A stretch of 64,000 bases of DNA from Hanleya hanleyi (Eukaryota; Mollusca; Polyplacophora; Lepidopleurida; Hanleyidae), in assembly GCA_036873755.1 (NCBI GenBank), contig JAVTVY010036947.1:92061-156060 (forward strand), in the 5' to 3' direction. Positions 56,249-64,000 of the stretch are shown here, one piece after another (the stretch's first letter is position 1; every line of letters begins with the position of its first letter). Both the position numbers and the translations under genes were made by a program. The notes below the pieces were generated by a model that did not search any database, had not been told where the DNA came from, and saw only the letters and a program-made list of their open reading frames with translations.

Positions 56249-58273
56249 ACAATTATTGGATTATTCTTCTGCTTGAACCATTGACAGACCAATTCGGTAA
56301 GTTCACATCATTATTTTGCATCCTCCTGCCGAATGTATATCATTCTTACTACCTTTTTTGCAACACTTACAGCCATTTCTATCATCTGTGAAAATGGGAT
56401 ACTTTACTTATTGGACGAATTATTACAAATTTATCCCCCCTCAAGCCTGATTATGTCTAACTATGATAGAAATTAGGGCTAATTAGTATAATAATAATAA
56501 TATTTTATTTCAGACACTGGTGGTCCATATACAGAACTAGAGCCTATAGGCTTTTTTATATATCGATGTCTGTGAATCATAGAAACGATTGGTATTTGTC
56601 ACGTCTGTGATCATCAGCATACATCTGAACTTCACCACGTTTTTTGAGCAAAACTTAAATAGTCAAGTATTGTCTTTTTATCGAAATAATACCAGAAGCA
56701 AATGAACTAGATTTCTGCATGTTACATATAGACTCGCTGCAATGGATTGGCTATCCAGCCTCCCTTCTTATAACATTTGACATTGTTCGCAAGAAGATTG
56801 GCAAGTTTCATGTTCGCATGATTCAAAACAAAAATCGAGTGATGCATCAATGGAGATGAGCTGATAATGAAAATTGAATAGCAATCCTGATCCTCCATCC
56901 AGGTCTGTGTACTCCGTGCTGGTACATAACTGTTACCCATACGGTCCGTTGACAATAACAGCAACGGACGGACGCATGCTTCGCCTTCTTCATAGGAAAG
57001 TCAAGCGTATAAGGGAGATATTCTGTAGAATGATCTCTTGGTTGTCCTCGAGGAAATGAAACGTGGGCGTCTCCAGTTTTACTTACATCTTTGTTCAAAC
57101 AGGATGAAATATATGACTGCTGACCTGACTTTCATTTTGCTCAATTCTGAGAAATATCAGGTCATTAATGCGACTCGCCACTCCTAAAAATTATGACCGA
57201 TCTCATATCTATGACAAGCCCATATTCTGCCATGGTACGACCAGAGATGAGGACTAATCCTATAAAACGTATACAATCTCACCCATGATCACTGTTAAAA
57301 CCATAAATGTCTCTCTCTCACCCATGATCCCCTGCGTTGTGCTCTTGCATTCCATCTACGATCTTACATGTGCAAGGATGTGGAAGGGTCTAGAGTCTAG
57401 TCATGCCAGTGCTGTCTAGCTAGTCTTATCTAATGGTACACACTTCCAATTAATTTGCTTCTAATATTACATATAAAGAGTCCTGAATCACTTAGGCGTG
57501 AATTGCCATTATGCCTTGTTTAATGACCTTACATTCTTTTCTCAGCAAACAAGTAACAAACAACATACCATCTGTGAACAGAAGATGTTCAAAATTGAAA
57601 CTTTGCGAGAGATTATGAAAATTATTCCTCATAGAAGTCCTCATAGACTTGGATTACCAGGGCTTTAGATCATTAGGCCAAAATTAATCAAAACGGGGCT
57701 CCAATATATTCCTGTATATCTAGAATTACACTGGTCCAAATATCAAGGTTATTTAATGGCCTTGGTCCAGATTTGTAGCTAGCAATGCAGAGAAAGGTCT
57801 AAGATTTTGTGCTTACAAGAATGTAACATTTGGGACAACTTATTCCTACGAAGTTTCAATGATAAACTAAAAGGGGCTTAACTCTTGGTAACTAGCTGAC
57901 CTTGAAACAAGAGACAAGAGCTCACACACCCACACTGAATCCGACAAATGTCAAATATGTGTACAAGAAAATATTAATGTTCTTCAAATAGATTCCTTTC
58001 AGGTGGGAACATTTTTCACGAATGAAGAAAAATAGAACGTGATAAAGTAAACCTTTGTTCTCGAGTTCATAAACAGATATAACGTTGATAAATGACCGCT
58101 TAGTAAATGCATGCTTTCTATTTCTCATCTGTTTAACTGAATGTAGCTGTTTCATACATGTATCAAACAGGGGAGACAATTCCATGGGATCAATGCCATA
58201 TATATGTAGGGGAGACAACTCTGAATAGCCCAATCTCATAGTATAGTCAGACTGGGATTCAGCTTGGGGGGAC
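56249..58273. other. No gene recognised
   Basis: No coding region or classified repeat is supported. Minus-strand frames at 56847-57098 and 57922-58239 have no recognisable family or gene signals. Confidence 0.4.
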
Positions 58274-59203
58274 TGTGACCTTGACCTTTGAGTGTGTGAG
58301 TGTTAAGTCTAAACGATAATAGAAAAACGCAACAGAAAGATTTGTGAAGTCGATTATTAAACAAATATTTATTTACAATACTAAAATCATATACAAATTA
58401 AGTTAGGTCAATACAGCAAACAAACGTCAAATAAAATCTTATTGTTCAATGTTATACCGGTGTATCTCTCGAGCCTGTATCAACGTACAAATCTCTATAC
58501 AGTTCGTGCCGGCGTGCAGAAATCTAGTCCAATACCGCTCAGCTGTTGTCCAGTTTCCGTCAGTATAATTACGTAGATAAAACCGCAGTCAAACACACAA
58601 GAGTAATCCAACAGGAATATATAATCCAGCAGTCAGTTATCTCAGTCAAAGGTAATGTCCAGTTATGCACCCAATAGAAGCTGTTCCAATCTCCTTTCCG
58701 ATCACTAAACTTCGAACAATTTATACTTTTATCGGGAATTCGACATTATTCTATCAGATCAAGAAACTTCCATCGGTATAGCAATGACGTAAGATTTAAC
58801 CCTAATACAATTATAACAGTTACCAGAAAGTTCGACATAATTAACCCAGATAAACAAGTGCTTTCTCATTCCAGAAACTTCAAGAATGTCTAATATTGAA
58901 TACAATGAAAATCTATATGTATAGATGGCGCTCCGCACTAACCGCTCAGGTCATAGATGCATGTACAGATGGCGCTATGCACCAATCTATCAGGTCATAC
59001 GGAGCTGTACGTAGAGCAGCCATTTGCAATCACAGAATCTTCGAGAAAACACTAGACGGATAACTCACATAATTCATTTACGATAAATCGGTCACGATTT
59101 CGAGAAAATTCCATGAATACAACAGAACGTAAACATGTTTACATCACATCTATCATTCTAGAAATATCCTCAGTGTCTAACTTTATACTGTAATACTATG
59201 ACA
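58274..59203 (-). repeat. 3' LTR of the Gypsy element (about 930 bp)
   Basis: In element orientation the LTR begins TGTCATAGTATTACAG directly after the polypurine tract and ends ...AAGGTCACA, giving the canonical TG...CA ends. It is followed by GTCCC, the possible target-site copy. Its other boundary was chosen from the terminal dinucleotide because no second LTR is present to compare, so that edge is less certain. It would carry promoter and polyadenylation signals. Confidence 0.65.
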
Positions 59204-59214
59204 CTCCCCCTCTT
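59204..59214 (-). promoter_or_regulatory. Polypurine tract of the Gypsy element
   Basis: Minus strand AAGAGGGGGAG, directly upstream of the LTR's TG. In LTR elements this RNase-H-resistant run primes plus-strand DNA synthesis. Position and composition fit well. Confidence 0.8.
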
Positions 59215-59318
59215 AAAAGAAGAAAGTTTCAAACTTGGAACTTTCTTGACAATTCAAAACATTATTACAGAACAAAATCTATATTACAACAGCAAAAATG
59301 TTGACAAACATATGTACA

Positions 59319-60817
59319 TTATATGCGAGACAAACAATCAGCGATTAAATTGTCCTTACCCATAATATGTTTGATTCCAATATTGTATTCTTCTAACACC
59401 AAACTCCATCTCAACAATCTTTGATTTTTGTTTTTCATCTTACTTATGAAAACAAGTGGATCGTGATCACTGAATACAGTAATTGGCAACGATGAAGAAG
59501 TAACATAAACATCAAAATGTTGCAAAGCCAATATCATTGCGAAACTTTCTTTCTCAATTGTAGAATAATTTCTCTGATGTTTGTAAAATTTACGTGAAAA
59601 ATAACATATTGGGTGATCTACACCATCTATACCTTCTTGTAACAAAACGGCACCAGCAGCAACATCACTAGCATCTACAGCCAGTTTAAAAGGTGAACCA
59701 AAATCTGGTGCTGAAAGAACTGGTGCGCTCTTGAGTATGGCTTTCAGTTTTCCAAAAGCTGATTCACATTCGTCGGTCCAAAAAAAAGTTACCCTCTTTC
59801 TTAAGAGCCGAGTTAAAGGTTCAGTAATATCTGAAAAATTTGGCATCAGTTGTCTCTGACATGTTGGTCTTGGAAATAGCGAGATAGCACTGACCTTAGC
59901 ATCTACAGGCTTTACCTGACCCTGACCTACAACATGACCCAAGAATGTCACACGTGCATGTCCAAATTCACTTTTTCCAAGGTTGAATGTCAGCTTGGCG
60001 TCACTCAGCCGATGGAACAGTGTGCGAATTCTCTGTAGATGATCTTCCCGTGTATCGCTGTAGACAATGCCGTCATCAATGTAAGTCTCACATCCTTCCA
60101 AACCGGAAGTAACACGGTTGATGAGACGCTGGACCGTGGCTGGAGAATTTTTCATTCCAAATGGCATAACTTTGTACTGGAAGAGACCCTCCGGAGTGAC
60201 GAATGCTGATATCTCCTTCGCACGTCCTGTCAGTGGAACTTGCGAAAATCCTTTCAGAAGATCAAACTTTGACACGAACTTGGCACTTCCCACGTTATCA
60301 ATGCAATCGTCAATGCGTGGAATAGGGAATGTGTCTGTTTTGGTCAATGTGTTCACCTTTCTGTAGTCAGTACACATCCTGTAACTGCCATCCGGCTTTG
60401 GAACGAGGATACAAGGTGAACTCCAGTTACTATTGTTTGGTTCAATGAAGTCGTTGTCCAATAAATACTGAATCTCTTTTTTCAGGTAGTTTTGTTTAAT
60501 GGGATTCAAATGATATGGGTGCTGCTTTACTGGATTAGAATCTCCGACATCGACGTCATGTGAAATTGTATCAGTCCGAGTAGGAATGTCGGGAAACAAA
60601 TGTTCATATTGACTGAGCAGAGATCGAAGTTCTTCCTGACGCGCTGGCTCGAGATGACACAACTTGGAATCCAAATTAGTAGAATGTCAGAGTTCTGTAA
60701 TTTCGCCGCTGTCATGGGCTCTTCACAAGTTTCAGTAGTATCCGGGTCAGAACTAACTCCACTTACAGGATGGACAGTACTGTTAGTGCTATCTCTGTCG
60801 ATGTATAACTTTAACAT
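59319..60817 (-). pseudogene. Gypsy reverse transcriptase - RNase H
   Basis: The linker 'HVNMLKLYIDRDSTNSTV' (ending near 60777) runs on from the integrase, with a frame change near 60675. The main frame of 451 codons reads 'LFPDIPTRTDTISHDVDVGD', 'HPYHLNPIKQ', 'WSSPCILVPKPDGSYRMCTD', 'FDLLKGFSQVPLT', 'GMKNSPATVQRLI', 'YIDDGIVYSD' (catalytic YIDD), and RNase H with 'LAVDASDVAAGAVL', 'YSTIEKESFAMILAL' and 'VFSDHDPL', ending 'GKDNLIADCLSRI'. Against the usual family pattern, about 14 codons are missing before 'PNFSDITEPLT' (the thumb region near 59850), in frame. The residue after YIDD is glycine, which is unusual. The domain copies element RNA into DNA, but the lesions argue against activity. 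Confidence 0.85.
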
Positions 60818-60839
60818 ATTTACATGGCATAACTGTTTG

Positions 60840-62205
60840 CTTTTACGCCTGTCAGGAGTCTGAATTAATTACATAATTAAGGTCACTTAGTTTCATAATA
60901 TCTAGCCTTAAGTGGATTACCAGGAATAGGCAGAAAAGCCAGAACCTTCTCACCAGGTTTGAAACTTCGTTCAAGGACATGTTTTTCATAGGTTATTTTC
61001 ATACCTTTTTGAGCTGACTTTAAATTTGACATGGTCAAATCACATGCTTTGGTCAACCTGGTGCGAAAGTCCGATACATATTGTAAGAGACTACAGGAGT
61101 AAAGATCACTGTCTAGGAACTTTTCCTTCAGCAGTTTAAGGGGTCCTCTAACTGTATGACCAAAGACTAATTCAGTTGGACTGAAGCCTAAAGACTCTTG
61201 AACAGACTCTCTAACAGCAAACAATAACAAATGTATGCCTTCATCCCAGTCTTTCTCAGTGTCAAAACAATAAGTCCTAATCATGTGATTTAATACTTGG
61301 TGGAATATTTCTAATGCGCCGTGGATTTCTGGGTGGTATGCAGATGATTTATACTGCTTTATTCCCAATTCATGCATGACTTGTTGAAAGATTCCTGACA
61401 TGAAATTAGATCACTGAACAGGCTGGGGTAGTCCGACAAGTGTGAAATTACAAGCGTCTAGTCCGTCATTCATAATCCAGCCGTCGTCCATTAGAGAATA
61501 TCCGCGTCCATAATCCAAAGACCTATTTCATTTTCCATATAACAGTATTAGCACCAAATTCAAAAAGACAATCATAGTATACATAAACATAGGTTTGTTT
61601 CCTGCAAGAGAGAAGCGGTCAACAGTTTTCAATGATGCCGGCAAGACATCATGATGTTCCAAAAATATCAAATCCGTATTTGACTAAGGCCTTAACAATA
61701 GTTTTTGCCTTAATATTCCGTAAAGGAATGTCCTCAGGGAACCTGGTTGAAGCACACATGACTGTTAAGATGTATTGATTGCCTGACTTTGTTTTTGGTA
61801 ATGGACCGACACAATCTATAATCACCCTACTAAAAGCTTTCTCAAATGCAGGGATTGGTTGTAGAGGGGCCTTTGGTATGGTTTGGTTAGGTTTTCCTTT
61901 TGACATGTGTGGCATGACCTACAAAATTCCGCAACATCTTTCTTTAAATTTGGCCAATAGAAATGATTTAGAATTTTGTAGTATGTTTTGTTAACACCTA
62001 AATGGCCTGAAAGAGGTGTTTCATGGGCTAATCTGAGGATATCTAAACGATATGACTTTGGTATCACAATCTGACACTTAACTGCCCATTCATCATCAGG
62101 TGACACATCTGGCGGTCGCCATTTGCGCACAAGAACACGATTTTTACAAAAGTAAAACGCAGGCTCTTGAGTTACATCACACTCATCTACAGCCCTGTCA
62201 AACAA
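60840..62205 (-). pseudogene. Gypsy integrase, split by a PLE 3' end
   Basis: The zinc-binding HHCC domain is visible (62205-61822: 'HETPLSGHLGVNKTYYKILN', then 'CRSCHTCQ'). The catalytic core starts with 'VIIDCVGPLPKTKSGNQYIL' (first Asp) and 'NIKAKTIVKALVKYGF', stops at the insertion (61445-61682), and continues 'LVGLPQPVQ', stop, 'SNFMSGIFQQVMHELGIKQY', 'SAYHPEIHGALE' (Glu in the expected place). The C-terminal part 'EKVLAFLPIPGNPLKARYYE' runs with a frameshift into 'KLSDLNYVIN', 'PDRRKSKQLCHVNMLKLY' and on into RT. A stop, at least two frameshifts and the insertion inactivate it. Confidence 0.8.
61445..61682 (-). repeat. Solo PLE 3' end inside the Gypsy integrase
   Basis: Nearly identical to the reverse complement of 5525-5730, including the terminus 'ATTACAAGCGTCTAGTCCGT', 'CCGCGTCCATAATCC', 'TTGTTTCCTGCAAGAGAG' and 'GATGCCGGCAAGACATC'. 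It is shorter than the copy at 3624-4007 and stops before the AAAGCG core. High identity implies a recent insertion. The integrase frame resumes on either side. No clear target duplication was found. Confidence 0.85.
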
Positions 62206-62289
62206 CTTCGAAATGTCCTTGTCACTATGCTGTTCATTAACCAGCTGTGATTTTGAAATTTGTCATTAGAACATTCCAATTTGCTATCA

Positions 62290-62990
62290 AAATGTGGCTA
62301 ATGAGCCTCATCCTCTAAACACACAAAGGTGTCGGCCAAACAAACGTCATCGATGACGTCATCTTTAAGAAACCTTTCAGACTCCTCAGCCAATTTACTC
62401 ATGGCTCTAGTAACTGCACAAGCAGGATACAAACTTTGAATTTCGTCTTCAACTGGATCATGAATCTGATCCAAACAAGGCGTGTCAGTTACAATCGGGT
62501 TAACCCCGACCTTATCTCCCGCAAGAGCATTGCCAAGAAGTAATTGAACACACTCAAATGGTAAACTACCTTTAATACCCACCGTCACAGGTCCAGAAAT
62601 CAAGTCGGAAGACAGATGAATGTTATGGAGCGGAACGGGTGTATAATTTACAGAATCTACCCGTTTAATCAGGACATTACTGCCTGCAGATGAAGAATCA
62701 GAAAACGGCAAGATATCTGCCAACAAAAGAGACTGGAATCTCCATAAAAGGATTTGAAAAACTGTCAACCTTATCCTTGATAGAACTAATAGGAACAGTG
62801 TCCTTGGTCATCTTAACGTCATATACATTATGAACATCACTAACCTGCTTGGGTATAGATCTTGAAGTGAGGAAACCACTCGGTTTTTGAAAGGATTGAC
62901 CTCGTCTTCTTTTCAATTTAAAACAATCAGCCATTAAGCGGCCGTCCCTCTTACAGTAGCTGCAAACGGGAGACTTATTTTGAGTGTTAA
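62290..62990 (-). pseudogene. Gypsy zinc knuckle and protease region, degenerate
   Basis: A knuckle-like CSYCKRDGRLMADC lies at about 62970-62930, with the position normally held by histidine occupied by arginine. The protease region follows in shifting frames: 'NPFMEIPVSFVG', then 'ADILPFSDSSSAGSNVLI', 'VDSVNYTPVPLHNIHLSSDL', 'GIKGSLPFECVQLLLGNALA', ending 'YPACAVTRAMSKL'. The D-T/S-G active-site stretch is not present in frame at the junction near 62720, so protease activity is lost. The assignment follows from position between Gag and integrase and from the 'LLLGN.LAG' and 'CAVTRAMS' motifs common in this group. Confidence 0.65.
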
Positions 62991-63022
62991 AAGTGGGTGA
63001 CTGAGACTTTGTGTTTGACCTT

Positions 63023-63256
63023 TCACCTTTGTAACAGGGTTAAAAGTTTTAGGCCTTGAGAACGAACTGGATTTGTTACCTGAGATGTTAGACTGGAATG
63101 AACTTGGTTCAACAGCATATTGACAAATGATAATTTGTGTGTCAGAGCATATTCATCAGCAAATCGGGCTGCTTCGTCCAAAGTGTTGGCATTCTTTCCA
63201 TCAAGAAATGTTCTAATATCACCATGAATACACCTTTCAAATTCCTCTACTAGCAT
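63023..63256 (-). pseudogene. Gypsy Gag, C-terminal fragment
   Basis: 'LVEEFERCIHGDIRTFLDGK' followed by 'NANTLDEAARFADEYALTHK', the helical capsid-end pattern found in Gypsy Gag proteins upstream of the zinc knuckle. The sequence upstream of 63258 is unrelated, so most of Gag is missing. Capsid assembly is not possible. Confidence 0.6.
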
Positions 63257-63259
63257 AAG

Positions 63260-64000
63260 GGGTCACGTCCAATTAATCGAGGCATTTTCTCGATGCCTTC
63301 GAGATGGAACGAGAAATTCCTCGGCTGAAACCGGGAGGGCAGAACCGGGACCCTTGGCGACGTCTCCCGGTTTGCTCCCGGTTCTATCTCGATCGAAACG
63401 TCCCGGTTTTCGAGATGGACACGAAATTGATCGGTAATCGAAGGGCGTCCCGGTTTGTATATGTACGCGTTTGTTGCGCTTCAGTTGGTCGTTTCTTAGC
63501 TTCCCCGGCGATCAGATTGTTGTGCGGGTATCATAGTTTGGGGGGCGATCGTCGTATCAGCATATCGCAACCTAAAATACAATCCTGACAACTGATTGTT
63601 TCTGTTTTTTTCATGTTATTAAATGTTTAATCGATATATCCATTATATGATGTTTCCTGAACCCAATTGAAAGAAAACGTTTCATTTATCTATATAAATT
63701 AAGAATATAAAATTGAATGATTTCTCACACATTGATTGTATATCTGATTATTATCCGACGCGTATTAAATGACACATCAACTGGATATAATCTGAATAAT
63801 AATGATAGTGAAGCATGCGATAATTATTGTTCCACAATATTGTTTTAAAACGAAACATGGATCCTTTAAACCGAAAAATAAAGTGTGACCGGTGGTTTAG
63901 CCCCGGTGAGTAATTCATAACATAATTTTGTATTATTCCTTGCAGATTCCACTTTACTGAGAATTACTGTCTTGAGATATAGTTCGAGTAAGGAGATTGT
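63260..64000. repeat. GC-rich inverted-repeat sequence, then no gene recognised
   Basis: 63290-63460 has two ACCGGGA sites (63329, 63343) facing four TCCCGGTT sites (63365, 63376, 63401, 63448), and two loose tandem copies beginning 'TTCGAGATGGA' (63298, 63409). Several hairpins could form. From 63600 to the end the sequence is AT-rich with nothing identifiable. Confidence 0.5.

Larger units (their letters stand above)
58274..63258 (-). mobile_element. 5'-truncated Ty3/Gypsy retrotransposon, Gmr1-like domain order
   Basis: On the minus strand, in order: Gag end (63256-63023), zinc knuckle, protease region, integrase (62205 to about 60840), reverse transcriptase and RNase H (60674-59319), polypurine tract (59214-59204) and one LTR (59203-58274). 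Integrase ahead of RT is the copia-like order known in the Gmr1 group of Gypsy elements. The upstream part of Gag and the 5' LTR are absent: at 63258 the sequence changes to an unrelated GC-rich repeat. Frameshifts, stops, deletions and an inserted PLE end make it inactive. Confidence 0.85.

Overview
The window looks like nuclear DNA of a mollusc, most likely a gastropod. The only host gene is a large receptor gene whose architecture (CUB, C-type lectin, LDLa, leucine-rich repeats, 7TM) resembles the Lymnaea GRL101 receptor. A 5S-rRNA-headed SINE also ends in the mollusc-style ACTC repeat tail. The sequence is AT-rich, has eukaryotic splice sites and is packed with decayed transposons. No operons, rRNA genes, CRISPR arrays or intact tRNA genes are visible. 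The species assignment is inference.

Layout. 1-11.7 kb: two copies of one Penelope-like element (PLE) facing opposite ways. The + copy sits inside a MITE-like repeat and is broken by a 1.2 kb insert; the - copy is split by a 721-bp TTAA-target MITE. Several solo PLE 3'-end repeats lie around them. 11.7-28.3 kb: two copies of a duplicated segment (S1 about 11.7-21.5 kb, S2 about 23.8-28.3 kb). S1 carries a 6.4 kb CR1-like LINE bounded by a 10-bp target-site duplication and coding a 2A-like peptide. S2 carries a piggyBac-like MITE that itself holds an L1/Tx1-like LINE. Each copy supplies the empty site for the other's insertions. A 5S-derived SINE lies between them. 28.7-35.5 kb: the receptor gene, two coding exons (predicted 1,916 aa), with a PLE 3' end in its intron. 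36.6-47.9 kb: minisatellites (21, 66, 65, about 106 and 159 bp units), a decayed zinc-finger relic, palindromes and a well-kept piggyBac-like MITE. 48.6-56.2 kb: two nested DNA elements (7.7 and 4.1 kb) with TAA target duplications, 24- and 13-bp terminal inverted repeats and no transposase. 58.3-63.3 kb: a 5'-truncated Ty3/Gypsy element on the minus strand with integrase before reverse transcriptase (Gmr1-like order), one 930-bp LTR, and a solo PLE 3' end in its integrase.

How the parts relate. Apart from the receptor, everything recognisable is selfish DNA, so the main content is a record of insertions. The most unusual signal is a PLE 3'-UTR module that recurs without its coding region in at least eleven places, in both orientations. 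It keeps the core AAAGCGTGACTGAGATAC and two short stems, one of which shows compensatory changes between copies. It behaves like a mobile structured RNA in its own right and is my best candidate for something not yet described.
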